Numbered from the stretch's first letter, positions 1 to 8,213 are shown. The stretch is DNA of 51,455 nt from Chitinophagaceae bacterium (GCA_028288595.1 JAQBNK010000031.1:1-51455); one strand, 5' to 3'. The notes: generated by a model from the sequence alone, not told the origin. Numbers and translations are program-made.

Positions 1-73
1 TTCCTGTGCTGGTTTCTTGCTGCTGCGGGTTTGGGGAGCCGGGTTCCTGTGCTGGTTTCTTGCTGCTGCGGGT
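1..73. repeat. 43-bp-period tandem repeat, two copies at the window edge
   Basis: A 30-bp segment at 1-30 is repeated exactly at 44-73, separated by the 13-bp spacer TTGGGGAGCCGGG, giving a 43-bp period. The segment begins TTCCTGTGCTGG. The array may continue to the left of the window. It is GC-richer than its surroundings and interrupts the nucleotidyltransferase-like frame on the minus strand. The two copies are read in different frames there because 43 is not a multiple of three. Confidence 0.85.
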
Positions 74-228
74 ACCATTGATCTTTCTTTGAACCCTTTA
101 GCGTCTTCTATGGTGGAACTGCCAAAGAGAATGATCATCTCGGGTTTTACTATTGAGTGCAGGGTTTCTGCAATAGCAAATATCTCCTGCTGCTTTTGTT
201 CGGGTAAATGAGAGAGGGATGAATTCAT
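1..228 (-). pseudogene. N-terminal fragment of a MNT-type nucleotidyltransferase gene, disrupted by a repeat
   Basis: An open frame starts with ATG at 228 on the minus strand and runs off the left edge (76 codons seen). Residues 1-37 read like the start of Bacteroidota nucleotidyltransferase-domain proteins, with LSHLPEQKQQEI followed by PEMIILFGS, the strand that normally leads into GSX10DXD. After FGS the expected metal-binding aspartates do not follow. The frame continues as TIEDAKGFKERSMVP and then enters the 43-bp tandem repeat at 1-73, giving a basic Ala/Arg/Gln/Pro tail. The catalytic site is therefore missing from what can be seen. It could be a broken gene or a fusion whose remainder lies outside the window. 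The family call rests on the first half only. Confidence 0.5.
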
Positions 229-308
229 GAGTACCTGAAAGTAAATCGAAAACGGGAGATGGAAAATGAGAAAAAAGTAGAACAAAATTTAGAGCGTAAT
301 ATGGAAGC

Positions 309-365
309 AGGGCCGAAGCCCTTTAAGAAGCGGAACGTTAACCCCAGCCTTAAGGCTGGAGTTAA
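309..365. repeat. Pair of adjacent hairpins, one a 28-bp near-perfect palindrome
   Basis: The first hairpin is AGGGC-CGAA-GCCCT at 309-322. The second spans 338-365 and has the perfect core CCAGCCTTAAGGCTGG at 344-359, extended to a 14-bp arm with one mismatch. There is no U-run directly after either. It sits downstream of the serine dehydratase gene (minus strand) and upstream of the broken nucleotidyltransferase. It may be a terminator-like or dispersed palindromic element. Confidence 0.6.
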
Positions 366-394
366 AGACTTGAAAAATTTGAAAATGAGGGAAG

Positions 395-1822
395 CTAACA
401 CTCACTTAAACTCAATGGTATATGAGAAGCTAATCCGCCCTCTGAGGTTTCTTTGTATTTCGTATTCATATCCAATGCAGTATCCCACATTGTTTTGATC
501 ACTTTATCAAGGGTCACTTTTGCGTAATCGGGTGTGCTTTGTAAAGCAAGTTGTGAAGCAGTGATCGCTTTTATCGCACCCATTGTGTTTCTTTCTATGC
601 AGGGAACTTGTACCAGTCCACCGATCGGATCGCATGTCATTCCTAAATGATGTTCCATGGCAATCTCTGCAGCCATTAATGCCTGGCGCTGTGTACCCCC
701 AAGACATTCAGTCAATGCGGCTGCGGCCATTGCAGAAGAAACACCGATCTCGGCCTGGCAACCACCCATGGCTGCAGAAATGGTAGCGCCTTTTTTAAAG
801 ATGCTGCCGATCTCTGATGCGGTGAGTAAAAAACGAATGATCTTCTCTTTATCATTGCCGCCACAGAATGCAATATAGTAATGAAGCACGGCAGGAATTA
901 CTCCTGCAGCGCCATTTGTTGGCGCAGTCACCACTCTTCCAAAAGAGGCATTCTCTTCATTCACTGCCAATGCAAAACAACTAACCCAGTCGAGAATGTA
1001 TTGAAAATTATTTCCTTTATCCTGTATTGCTTTCAGCCATTCGTCGTAATTATTATAAGGTGTGTTTGCAATTAATTTTTTATTGAGATCGAAAGCTCTT
1101 CGGCGAACATTTAATCCGCCTGGTAATTCTCCTTTACTGTGGCAACCACGATACATGCAGTCCCGCATGGTCTCCCAAATTTTCCAGGTGCCTTCTTTGG
1201 TTTGCTTTTCATTACGCCATGCAGATTCATTTTCTAATACCACTTCATGAATGGCAAGACCTGTTTTACGGCACCAGTGAAGCAGTTCATCTGCGGTATT
1301 TATTGGAAAAGGCAGATCAATATCCTGGCCGGGCTTTCTGCCCTCTCCTTCCTTTGTAACAAACCCGCCACCAATAGAATAAAAAGTTTCAGAAATTGTC
1401 TTGCCATTATTTAATGTGACGAGAAAACTTAAAGCATTAGGGTGGTAAGGAAGATTCTCGCTGTAGAGAAACTGGACATCAATGGCAGGATCGAAATTAA
1501 TGGAATGAGAACCGCTTAGTAATAACTGATGATTTGTTTGAATGGTCTGTATTTTCGAGGTGAGGGAATTCACATCAATTGTTACAGGGTCTTCTCCGCA
1601 AAGACCAAGCATCACGGCGATATCAGTTCCATGTCCGCGGCCGGTTTTTGCGAGTGAGCCGTATAACAAAACCTGTATGGCAGTAACTTTTCCGAAATCA
1701 TTGCGCTCCTTTAATTCGTCTATACAGCGAAGGGCTGCACGCCAGGGACCGAGAGTATGAGAACTGGAAGGGCCCACACCAATCTTGAACATATCAAAGG
1801 CAGAAATCGCTTCGTGAGACAT
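395..1822 (-). CDS. sdaA: L-serine ammonia-lyase (L-serine dehydratase), single-chain iron-sulfur type
   Basis: This enzyme deaminates L-serine to pyruvate and ammonia with an oxygen-sensitive [4Fe-4S] cluster. The protein has 475 aa, the normal length for the fused beta-alpha form. The beta domain opens with [15 protein letters not shown] (residues 13-27). The alpha domain carries the substrate loop APTNGAAG (300-307) and three cysteines fitting the cluster ligands: C355 in GGCQAEIG, C397 in GMTCDP and C408 in VPCIERN. Nothing key is missing. A -7 box (TAGATTTG on the minus strand, plus coordinates 827-834 past 1000, i.e. 1827-1834) lies only 4 nt before the ATG, which suggests an almost leaderless mRNA. 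The gene stands alone on its strand. Confidence 0.96.
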   Translation of the reverse strand: MSHEAISAFDMFKIGVGPSSSHTLGPWRAALRCIDELKERNDFGKVTAIQVLLYGSLAKTGRGHGTDIAVMLGLCGEDPVTIDVNSLTSKIQTIQTNHQLLLSGSHSINFDPAIDVQFLYSENLPYHPNALSFLVTLNNGKTISETFYSIGGGFVTKEGEGRKPGQDIDLPFPINTADELLHWCRKTGLAIHEVVLENESAWRNEKQTKEGTWKIWETMRDCMYRGCHSKGELPGGLNVRRRAFDLNKKLIANTPYNNYDEWLKAIQDKGNNFQYILDWVSCFALAVNEENASFGRVVTAPTNGAAGVIPAVLHYYIAFCGGNDKEKIIRFLLTASEIGSIFKKGATISAAMGGCQAEIGVSSAMAAAALTECLGGTQRQALMAAEIAMEHHLGMTCDPIGGLVQVPCIERNTMGAIKAITASQLALQSTPDYAKVTLDKVIKTMWDTALDMNTKYKETSEGGLASHIPLSLSEC

Positions 1823-1826
1823 AAAG

Positions 1827-1834
1827 CAAATCTA
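1827..1834 (-). promoter_or_regulatory. -7 promoter box for the serine dehydratase gene
   Basis: On the minus strand this reads TAGATTTG, a full match to the Bacteroidota housekeeping -7 consensus TAnnTTTG. The last base is 4 nt before the ATG at 1822, so the predicted transcription start is about 1 nt upstream of the start codon. No clear -33 TTG was found at the expected distance. Confidence 0.5.
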
Positions 1835-1884
1835 CCTGTTCTTAAAGTAAGATAAAGGCGCTGCCAGCAGATTTATCGTTTACT

Positions 1885-1892
1885 TATATTTG
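1885..1892 (+). promoter_or_regulatory. Candidate -7 box for the serine hydrolase lipoprotein gene
   Basis: TATATTTG matches TAnnTTTG. It predicts an 80-nt leader to the ATG at 1978. No convincing -33 element is present. Confidence 0.35.
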
Positions 1893-1977
1893 ATCAATTG
1901 TTTGATAACCCCTTCTTAATGTTTACTTATTATCTTGTTTTTTTAAAGGGTGTCCTATCTGCTAAAAGTTTTATACA

Positions 1978-3243
1978 ATGAAATTAACCTGCACCATATT
2001 GCTGCTTGTTTTTATAACCGGCTGCGCTTCCCAGGGAAAGATAACCTCGGTTCCCAGGGATATGAATAATGACTTCCTCGAAAATTTAATGAAGCAATCG
2101 CCTGCATTGTTTGATTCTTATTTAAAGGATGCGGATAGTCTTCGCATTCAAATTGTTTACACCCGCATAGACAGGGATGCACAAAACAAACCTCACTTTA
2201 CTCAATTCAGCTATCATTTGGATAAACAATATTTCTACCCGGCAAGTACGGTGAAGATGCCGCTCTCCTTTTTGTCTTTAGAGAAATTGAATGAACTGAA
2301 TAAAGCCGGTGTAAATAAGTCTACCCCGATGATCACAGACAGCAGCGGACCCAGGCAGGAATATTTTTTAACTGCTCCACTTTCTGCGAATGGTGTTCCT
2401 TCAATTTCCCATTACATCAAACAAATATTTTTGATCAGCGATAATGATGCGTGTAACCGGTTGTATGAATTTTTAGGTCAGCAGTACTTAAAAGATAAAT
2501 TAACAAGCAAAGGTTTCCCCAGGATTGAAATGAAAAAGAGATTGTCTGTTTCTTTAACCGATGAAGAGAACCGTTATACCAACGCTGTTCATTTTTTGGA
2601 TACGGGTGCTCATATTATTTATACTCAGCCAGCGCAATATAGTAAGGTGCAGTTTTCAAATATTCCTGAGGTTGTTGGGAACGGTTATATGGATGCGAAT
2701 GATAAACTGGTAATGCAACCTTACGAGATGACTTATAAAAATCGTTTTCCGCTCGGCGACCTTCACCATATGCTGCAGGGTGTAATATTTCCGGATGCGA
2801 AAAAACCTTTGTTCAATTTAACGGCTGAGGATTATCGTTTTTTATATCGTTATATGAGCGCCTTTCCGCGGGAAAGTAGGTTTCCAAATTATGATACGAC
2901 AGAATTCTTCGACACCTATGGCAAGTTTATTTATTTTGGGTCTGATAAGAAAAAACAATCTGGTGAAGTGCGTTCGTTTAATAAACCCGGCTGGTCTTAT
3001 GGTTTCTTAACAGACATCGCTTACATAGCAGACTTTAAAAATAATGTTGAGTTTTTGTTGAGCGCCACCATTTACTGTAATAAAGACGGGATATTGAATG
3101 ATGATAAATATGATTATGATTCCGTAGGTCAGCCTTTTTTAAAAAACCTGGGCCAGGCGATCTATCAATATGAGCTTCAGCGCAAAAGAAGCCACGTTCC
3201 TGATCTTTCAGCTTATAAAATTGATTATTCAAAAGAATACTAA
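1978..3243 (+). CDS. Class A beta-lactamase-like serine hydrolase, predicted lipoprotein
   Basis: The protein has 421 aa and begins with a short signal ending FITGC (Cys16), so it is probably lipidated and periplasm-facing. The penicilloyl-serine transferase motifs are all recognisable: S90-T-V-K93 in YPASTVKMP, SDN at 154-156 (ISDNDAC), and KPG at 336-338 in place of the usual KTG. That set supports a class A-like fold acting on peptidoglycan peptides or a beta-lactam. At 421 aa it is much longer than a typical class A beta-lactamase (about 290 aa), with extra sequence between SDN and KPG. The true substrate is unknown and resistance should not be assumed. It is followed closely by the aminotransferase gene, which has its own -7 box. 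Confidence 0.8.
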   Translation: MKLTCTILLLVFITGCASQGKITSVPRDMNNDFLENLMKQSPALFDSYLKDADSLRIQIVYTRIDRDAQNKPHFTQFSYHLDKQYFYPASTVKMPLSFLSLEKLNELNKAGVNKSTPMITDSSGPRQEYFLTAPLSANGVPSISHYIKQIFLISDNDACNRLYEFLGQQYLKDKLTSKGFPRIEMKKRLSVSLTDEENRYTNAVHFLDTGAHIIYTQPAQYSKVQFSNIPEVVGNGYMDANDKLVMQPYEMTYKNRFPLGDLHHMLQGVIFPDAKKPLFNLTAEDYRFLYRYMSAFPRESRFPNYDTTEFFDTYGKFIYFGSDKKKQSGEVRSFNKPGWSYGFLTDIAYIADFKNNVEFLLSATIYCNKDGILNDDKYDYDSVGQPFLKNLGQAIYQYELQRKRSHVPDLSAYKIDYSKEY

Positions 3244-3257
3244 CCGCACGTAATCTT

Positions 3258-3265
3258 TACATTTG
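3258..3265 (+). promoter_or_regulatory. -7 promoter box for the aminotransferase gene
   Basis: TACATTTG is an exact TAnnTTTG match, placing the transcription start about 19 nt before the ATG at 3288. It lies in the 44-bp gap after the serine hydrolase stop codon. No good -33 TTG is seen. Confidence 0.45.
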
Positions 3266-3287
3266 CGGTTCCTGTAAAAAAGATATT

Positions 3288-4478
3288 ATGAAGTTTTCTT
3301 CTCTGCTAGACAAATTTAATGAGCCCGAAACTTTAAAAATGGCCAAAGTGTGCCGTGAATTACGTGCACTGGGGAAAGACATTATTGACCTTAGTTTGGG
3401 CGAGCCCGATTTTGATACTCCAAAACATATTAAGGACGCGGCAATAAAAGCAATTGAAGATAACTGGAGCCATTACACGCCGGTTCCGGGTTTCTTAGAT
3501 TTAAGAGAAGCGATCTGTTACAAATTTGAAAGAGACAACCAGCTTTCATACAAACCAGAAAATATTATTGTTTCAACCGGTGCTAAACAAAGTATTGCGA
3601 ATCTTGTACTGGCTACTGTTGATGCCAGTGATGAGGTTGTAATTCCGACTCCTTACTGGGTAACTTATTCTGAAATTGTAAGACTTGTCGGTGGGTCGGT
3701 TAAACTGGTGAGAACAACTCTCGAAAATAATTATAAGATCACGCCGGAAGAACTGGAATCTGCCATTACGCCAAAGACAAGACTGTTCATGTTCTCATCC
3801 CCGTGCAATCCAAGTGGTGCGGTATATTCGAAAGAAGAGCTGGCGGCATTGAAAGATGTTTTCATGAAACATCCCGACGTAATAATTATGTCAGATGAAA
3901 TTTATGAGTATATCAATTTCGGCGGCAAACATGAAAGCATTGCACAATTCGCTGATCTGAAAGAAAGAGTAGTTATTGTGAATGGACTTAGTAAAGGTTT
4001 TGCAATGACGGGCTGGAGACTGGGATATATTGCCGCAACAACTGAAATTGTAAAAGCATGTGAGAAATTACAGGGGCAATTTACGAGCGGAACAAATTCT
4101 ATTGCTCAGAAATCTGCTGTTACCGCATTACGCTCTGATCTTTCGACAACCACTAAAATGGTTTCTGAATTCAAGAGAAGACGGGAAAGAATCTTACAAC
4201 TGATCAAAGAAACACCAGGCTTTGAAGCCAATAACCCAGATGGGGCTTTTTATGTTTTCCCGAATATCACTGCTTTATTTGGTAAACAGCATAATGGCGA
4301 AACGATCAATAATGCAGACGATGTCTGCATGTACCTGTTATATAATGCGAATGTATCGTGCGTAACAGGAAGAGCTTTTGGCGAACCTGATTGTGTGAGG
4401 TTCTCTTTCGCTAACAGCTATGAGAATATTGAAAAAGCCTTTGAACGTATAAAAGAAGCTTTGCAAAAACTGCAATAA
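3288..4478 (+). CDS. Class I aspartate-type aminotransferase (PLP-dependent)
   Basis: The 396-aa protein is a full-length fold-type I aminotransferase of the aspartate/prephenate aminotransferase group. It moves an amino group between aspartate (and possibly other amino acids) and 2-oxoglutarate in the cytoplasm. Visible landmarks are the N-terminal LSLGEPDFDTP, Y-rich HYTPVPG, the PLP-binding N174 (PCNPSG), D203 and Y206 (SDEIYEYI), the Schiff-base lysine K236 in NGLSKGFAMTGWRLGY, and a C-terminal arginine in PDCVRFSFA that binds the substrate carboxylate. Substrate preference beyond aspartate cannot be decided from sequence. It is probably monocistronic: it has its own promoter box and is followed by an inverted-repeat spacer. 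Confidence 0.92.
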   Translation: MKFSSLLDKFNEPETLKMAKVCRELRALGKDIIDLSLGEPDFDTPKHIKDAAIKAIEDNWSHYTPVPGFLDLREAICYKFERDNQLSYKPENIIVSTGAKQSIANLVLATVDASDEVVIPTPYWVTYSEIVRLVGGSVKLVRTTLENNYKITPEELESAITPKTRLFMFSSPCNPSGAVYSKEELAALKDVFMKHPDVIIMSDEIYEYINFGGKHESIAQFADLKERVVIVNGLSKGFAMTGWRLGYIAATTEIVKACEKLQGQFTSGTNSIAQKSAVTALRSDLSTTTKMVSEFKRRRERILQLIKETPGFEANNPDGAFYVFPNITALFGKQHNGETINNADDVCMYLLYNANVSCVTGRAFGEPDCVRFSFANSYENIEKAFERIKEALQKLQ

Positions 4479-4480
4479 AT

Positions 4481-4609
4481 AATTCTAATATTTAAATTCT
4501 AATATCTAAATTCTAATGAGTACGTTAAACTCATAGAACAAACCAGTCGATTTAGAATTTAATATAAGAATTTATACCCTAGAATTTAGATATTAGACAT
4601 TAGAATTTC
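4481..4609. repeat. Long imperfect inverted repeat built from the word AAATTCTAATA
   Basis: The left arm (4481-4517) repeats ATTCTAATAT-like words three times. The right arm (4551-4609) carries the complementary words TTTAGAATTT, AGAATTTAGATATTAGA and TTAGAATTT. The centre has a smaller hairpin, ATGAGT-acgttaa-ACTCAT. The element fills the whole spacer between the aminotransferase and methyltransferase genes. Confidence 0.75.
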
Positions 4610-4617
4610 CCCTCTCC

Positions 4618-5568
4618 ATGTTACAGCAGGAAAAACTCGTAATGTTTGAAAACAGGTTGACTAAAGTTTTCAAACATCGCAGCAAATTAGCAAAGCGACA
4701 AAATATTTCCTGCTACAGGATATATGATCATGATATTCCTGAATTTCCTTTTGCCATTGAATTATATGATGAGAAAATTTACCTCGCCGAATACCTGAGG
4801 CGGCATGGCATGGAAGATGATGAACACGAGGAATGGCTGCAGGCGAGCATAGATATTATTTGCAAAATTCTTGACACTGATGAAGACAAAATTTATAGTC
4901 GTCAGCGAAACAGGAAAGCCGGAAGACAGGGACAATACCAGCGAATAGACCAGGCCAAAGAATTTTTTACTGTTGAAGAAAATGGCTTGAAGTTTTTAAT
5001 CAACCTTACCGATTATTTAGACACAGGTTTATTTTTAGATCATCGTACAACGAGGAAAATACTGAGAGAACAGGTAACAAATAAAAGAGTGCTTAATTTA
5101 TTTTGTTATACAGGTTCTTTTTCTGTCTATGCTGCTGCCGGCAATGCTTCTACAGTTACTTCTGTTGATCTTTCAAAAACTTATTTACAATGGGCGGAAG
5201 ATAATTTCGAACTGAACAATTTCAAAGATCAATCAAAATATTTCTTTGTACATGCCGATGTTAAACAATACCTGAAAACATTAAAGCCGGATTCTTTTGA
5301 TTTGGTGATCATGGATCCTCCAACTTTCAGCAACAGTAAAAGAATGAAAGACTTTTTAGATATTCAGATAGACCATGCAGAAATGATCAATGATGTTTTA
5401 AAGGCCCTTACACCCGGAGGCATCATTTACTTTAGTACCAACTACACAAAATTTGTTTTAGATAAAGAAGAGATAAAAGCGACTTCCATAAAAGACATTA
5501 CAAAACAAACAATTCCTTTTGATTTTGAAGGGAAGCTGAAGAGATGGTGTTATTTAATTCAAAAGTGA
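4618..5568 (+). CDS. 23S rRNA guanine-N7 methyltransferase domain protein, RlmK-like (class I SAM-dependent)
   Basis: The 316-aa protein matches the C-terminal (RlmK) half of the E. coli RlmKL fusion, which makes m7G2069 in 23S rRNA. The N-terminal part has FENRLTKVFKHRSKLAKRQN and CYRIYDHDIPEF, as in RlmK. SAM motif I is VLNLFCYTGSFSVYAAAG, a motif II acidic residue follows in TSVDLSK, and motif IV is MDPPTFSNSK. The RlmL half (THUMP plus m2G domain) is absent, so this is the stand-alone form. The first ATG at 4618 is used here. A second ATG at 4642 (MFENRL) would align better with the family start, so the first eight residues are uncertain. It converges on coaE with a shared inverted-repeat spacer. 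Confidence 0.85.
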   Translation: MLQQEKLVMFENRLTKVFKHRSKLAKRQNISCYRIYDHDIPEFPFAIELYDEKIYLAEYLRRHGMEDDEHEEWLQASIDIICKILDTDEDKIYSRQRNRKAGRQGQYQRIDQAKEFFTVEENGLKFLINLTDYLDTGLFLDHRTTRKILREQVTNKRVLNLFCYTGSFSVYAAAGNASTVTSVDLSKTYLQWAEDNFELNNFKDQSKYFFVHADVKQYLKTLKPDSFDLVIMDPPTFSNSKRMKDFLDIQIDHAEMINDVLKALTPGGIIYFSTNYTKFVLDKEEIKATSIKDITKQTIPFDFEGKLKRWCYLIQK

Positions 5569-5586
5569 AGGCGGGTGCGGCAAATT

Positions 5587-5675
5587 CAAAAGTCAAAATT
5601 CACAAGTAAAAAGTAAAACTTCAAAGGGCGCTATTTTTTTTACTTTTTATTTTTTACTTTTGACTTCTCCAGAAA
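5587..5675. repeat. Inverted repeat of AAAAGTCAAAA / AAGTAAAAAGTAAAA words between convergent genes
   Basis: The left arm (5587-5619) contains AAAGTCAAAA and AAGTAAAAAGTAAAA. The right arm (5633-5675) is roughly complementary (TTTACTTTTTA, TTTTTTACTTTTGACTT). It can fold into a long A/T-only stem and may terminate both converging genes. The right arm also encodes the last residues of CoaE. Confidence 0.75.
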
Positions 5676-6242
5676 TCTCTCATGTAGCTTCAGCACCTGC
5701 GGTAAAACCATCTGCGTTTCATCATTCATAATTACATGGTCGCATAAACGCATTTTTATTTGATCATCGATTTGGCCATCCATGCGCTGCAGGATTTCTT
5801 CTTTGGATAACTTATCACGATCAAGCACTCTTTTTAATCTTACATATTTAGGTGCAAACACGCCAATTATTTCATCGAGTTCGTCGCCTGATCCTGCTTC
5901 AAATATCAGCGCAGCTTCCTTCACTACATAGGGTGCATTCTGCTGCTGCCACCATTTCTGTGCAGCACGAATTGTAGCTGGGTGAACAAGTGCATTAAGT
6001 TTTTCTAATTTATAAGGATCAGCAAAAACAATTTTTGCTAAATAAGAACGGTTCAGCGTTTTCTCAGTATAGCTCTCTTCTCCAAATTCTTTTTTTACCT
6101 GGCTGATCAATTCCTCATCACCAGACATTATTTTTTTGGCTTCGAAATCGGCGTCGAATACGGGTATGTTGAGTGCACGGAAAATATCAGCAACAACTGA
6201 TTTTCCGCTGCCAATACCGCCTGTAAGACCAATCTTTAGCAT
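5640..6242 (-). CDS. coaE: Dephospho-CoA kinase
   Basis: CoaE performs the last step of coenzyme A synthesis, phosphorylating the ribose 3'-OH of dephospho-CoA. The 200-aa protein has the P-loop GGIGSGKS at residues 8-15, the DAD motif in FDADFEAKK that follows the first strand, and the LIFEAG segment of the CoA-binding/lid region, all as in the family. The C-terminal tail KSKVKNKK is encoded by the right arm of the inverted repeat at 5633-5675, so it has drifted with that element rather than with the enzyme. It is the last gene of the nusB-DUF1573-yajC-coaE minus-strand run. Confidence 0.95.
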   Translation of the reverse strand: MLKIGLTGGIGSGKSVVADIFRALNIPVFDADFEAKKIMSGDEELISQVKKEFGEESYTEKTLNRSYLAKIVFADPYKLEKLNALVHPATIRAAQKWWQQQNAPYVVKEAALIFEAGSGDELDEIIGVFAPKYVRLKRVLDRDKLSKEEILQRMDGQIDDQIKMRLCDHVIMNDETQMVLPQVLKLHERFLEKSKVKNKK

Positions 6243-6254
6243 ATATAAAATTAC

Positions 6255-6426
6255 AAATAGGAAATTCTAAATTCTAAGTGTTCACCACAAAGAACACAAG
6301 GTAAAGAAACACAAAGAACACTATTTGTGCTCCTTGTGCAAAACCTTTGTGTCTTTGTTGTAAAAAAAATTCCAAACCCTCTTCGAATTTGGAATTTAGA
6401 ATTTAGAATTTAGAATTTAGAATTTT
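6255..6426. repeat. Nested inverted repeat plus a GAATTTA heptad array
   Basis: The outer words are AAATTCTAAATTCTAA near 6261-6277 against TTTAGAATTTAGAATT near 6395-6412. The inner words are CACCACAAAGAACACAAGG against CCTTTGTGTCTTTGTTG (about 6280-6360). The right outer arm is a true direct repeat: six consecutive 7-bp units of GAATTTA (first unit GAATTTG, last GAATTTT) at 6385-6426. It fills the yajC-coaE spacer and reaches into the yajC stop codon. Confidence 0.8.
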
Positions 6427-6769
6427 ACTTTTTGTCTGCAACTGGTTTATTCAACTGCACTGTCCACTCCATACTGATCGCTGATTTTTCCAGTTTAATA
6501 TAACTGCCGGGGTTGATCTCCAGGTTAATTGTATTGTCCTCATTCACTTTATTTACAACACCGTGTATACCGGCTATTGATACCACCTTATCGCCTTTTT
6601 GCAGGTTATTGATAAATGCTTTCTGATCTTTTGCTTTTTTTGCCTGGGGACGAATCATAAATAACCAAAAAACCAGGATAATCGCGGCCATCATTATTAA
6701 TTGAAAACCGCCGCCACCACCTTGTCCCTGGCCAGCCATTAATAAAACTGTGTTCATTGAAGTCATCAT
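6425..6769 (-). CDS. yajC: Preprotein translocase subunit YajC
   Basis: YajC is a small single-span inner-membrane partner of the SecDF accessory complex. The 114-aa protein has a short Gly/Gln-rich N-terminus, one membrane span (about residues 24-42, ending FWLFMIRPQAKK, the family signature after the span) and a cytoplasmic beta-rich domain with GDKVVSIAGIHG. Its length is typical. The start could be any of three clustered Met codons (residues 1, 2 and 5); the first is given. The stop codon overlaps the end of the GAATTTA array. The partner secDF lies at 13.0 kb in the same window but in a different transcription unit. Confidence 0.95.
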   Translation of the reverse strand: MMTSMNTVLLMAGQGQGGGGGFQLIMMAAIILVFWLFMIRPQAKKAKDQKAFINNLQKGDKVVSIAGIHGVVNKVNEDNTINLEINPGSYIKLEKSAISMEWTVQLNKPVADKK

Positions 6770-6811
6770 TTGTATTTGTTTTAAAAAGTATTTAAATCAC
6801 CGTAATCCGGG

Positions 6812-7246
6812 TTAGTTAACAGTGCCGGTAAACATCAGTCGGTGCTGCATATTAAATTTTGTGTTCGTTACAACGGTTATGGTTTTGTTTACTTCCCCGC
6901 TTTTACCTTTACTATCAAATTCTCCTGTAATCTCCCCGCTACTGCCCGGCTGAATTGCGCCCTTAGTATAATTAACTACTGTGCACCCGCAACTCGCATT
7001 CACACTCACTACATATAAAGGATGATCACCGGTATTCTTAAACCTAAAATGGATCAATGGCTTTTCTCCTTCCTTAATTGTTCCAAAGTTGATGGATGAA
7101 TCCTGCCACTGTATGGTTGTAAACTTTTTTTGATCCTGCAGCACTTCATCGTTCACACCTTGCCCTTCCTTTTGATTTATTTTTCCTTCACAGGAAACCG
7201 CTAACAAAACCAGTATAAAATAAACAACGCCTGTTCTGATCTTCAT
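6812..7246 (-). CDS. DUF1573 lipoprotein
   Basis: The 144-aa protein has a signal peptide ending LAVSC (Cys19), so it is a predicted lipoprotein. The rest is a DUF1573 domain, an Ig-like ASPM/MSP-type beta sandwich common in Bacteroidota, recognised by NFGTIKEGEKP, FRFKNTGDHPLYV and the conserved ASCGCTVV. No biochemical role is established for the family. The gene sits between nusB and yajC in a minus-strand cluster, a common neighbour set in this phylum, and is probably co-transcribed with them (34 bp from nusB, 42 bp to yajC). Confidence 0.88.
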   Translation of the reverse strand: MKIRTGVVYFILVLLAVSCEGKINQKEGQGVNDEVLQDQKKFTTIQWQDSSINFGTIKEGEKPLIHFRFKNTGDHPLYVVSVNASCGCTVVNYTKGAIQPGSSGEITGEFDSKGKSGEVNKTITVVTNTKFNMQHRLMFTGTVN

Positions 7247-7280
7247 CTCCGAAAACTAATTATTATTTGAAATTACAATA

Positions 7281-8213
7281 TTAGTTTGTTTTATGCCTGA
7301 AATCCACTTTCTGAATCTTTCCGGCAGCCAGCAATTCTTTATGAATGCTATCCAGTATACCATTTACAAACTGCCCGCTTTGATCTGTACTGTACTCCTT
7401 AGCTATATCAATGTATTCATTGATCGTAACTTTCGGAGGTATTGTTTCAAAATAAAGCAGTTCTGCTACGCCCATATTCATTAATATCATATCCAGCTGG
7501 GCGATCCTATCCGCATCCCAGTTTTTAAGTTTTGGAGTAATTAAACTTAGCAGGTATTCTTTCTTTTCGAGGGTAGTTTGTAAAAGATCCTTAGCGAATT
7601 TCCATTTATCCGCCCCAACCATATCAGACAGGTCATATGCTGAAGGCCTCTGAAGATAATTTTGCATAAGCTGTTCCATCATTTCAACATCATCATCCCA
7701 ATTGGTAAAATGCTCTTCCGCCTGGCTTGTAAAAACGTCGGAAGGAAGAAGGATGCTGAAAAATATGAATTGAACTATTTCCTTTTCAGATTTCTTTTCT
7801 CTTTCAGCACTAACTATGTATTGCTGGTACTCCGGCCGGGCAAGCATTTCGTTATACATCCGGCGAATGGTTTCTGAATTACTGATGAGTTCAGGCTTGT
7901 CTTTTTCGAGTGCCTTTATATAATGGGGGTCTTCGAGGATCTTCCAGATCAAATGATTGCCTGCGATCTTAACGTCAACGTTTCTATCGGCTTCGGAAGG
8001 TAAATTTTTTGCTGCCCTCTTATGTGCGTCCCTTTCTGCAAATCTTGCAACTTCGGTAAGGTTATATAATAAAAAAGTAAATAGCTGTCTTGATGCATCC
8101 AAACGCTTTTGAAGCTGCAAAACAACATCCGGCTTCCTGCCTGTTTCTTCTAATGTTTCCAGTGAATAGATCAATTGCATCACTTTCACTCTGATATTTC
8201 TTCTGCTGATCAT
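7281..8213 (-). CDS. nusB: Transcription antitermination factor NusB
   Basis: NusB binds boxA RNA with NusE (ribosomal protein S10) and supports rRNA transcription antitermination. The start is placed at the ATG at 8213 (MISRRNIRVKVMQLIYSLE), the usual beginning of Bacteroidota NusB. A longer frame to 8309 reads only through the inverted repeat at 8255-8368 and is not credible. This gives 310 aa, the long two-part form of Bacteroidota, with the classic NusB fold in the C-terminal third (DRIAQLDMILMNMGVAEL, PPKVTINEYIDIAKEYS, QFVNGILD). It is first in the cluster with DUF1573, yajC and coaE. Confidence 0.94.
   Translation of the reverse strand: MISRRNIRVKVMQLIYSLETLEETGRKPDVVLQLQKRLDASRQLFTFLLYNLTEVARFAERDAHKRAAKNLPSEADRNVDVKIAGNHLIWKILEDPHYIKALEKDKPELISNSETIRRMYNEMLARPEYQQYIVSAEREKKSEKEIVQFIFFSILLPSDVFTSQAEEHFTNWDDDVEMMEQLMQNYLQRPSAYDLSDMVGADKWKFAKDLLQTTLEKKEYLLSLITPKLKNWDADRIAQLDMILMNMGVAELLYFETIPPKVTINEYIDIAKEYSTDQSGQFVNGILDSIHKELLAAGKIQKVDFRHKTN

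Noticed and set aside
259-498. A plus-strand frame crossing the palindromes near 309-365
   Set aside because: It runs through the hairpins and into the end of the serine dehydratase gene on the other strand, with no recognisable product.
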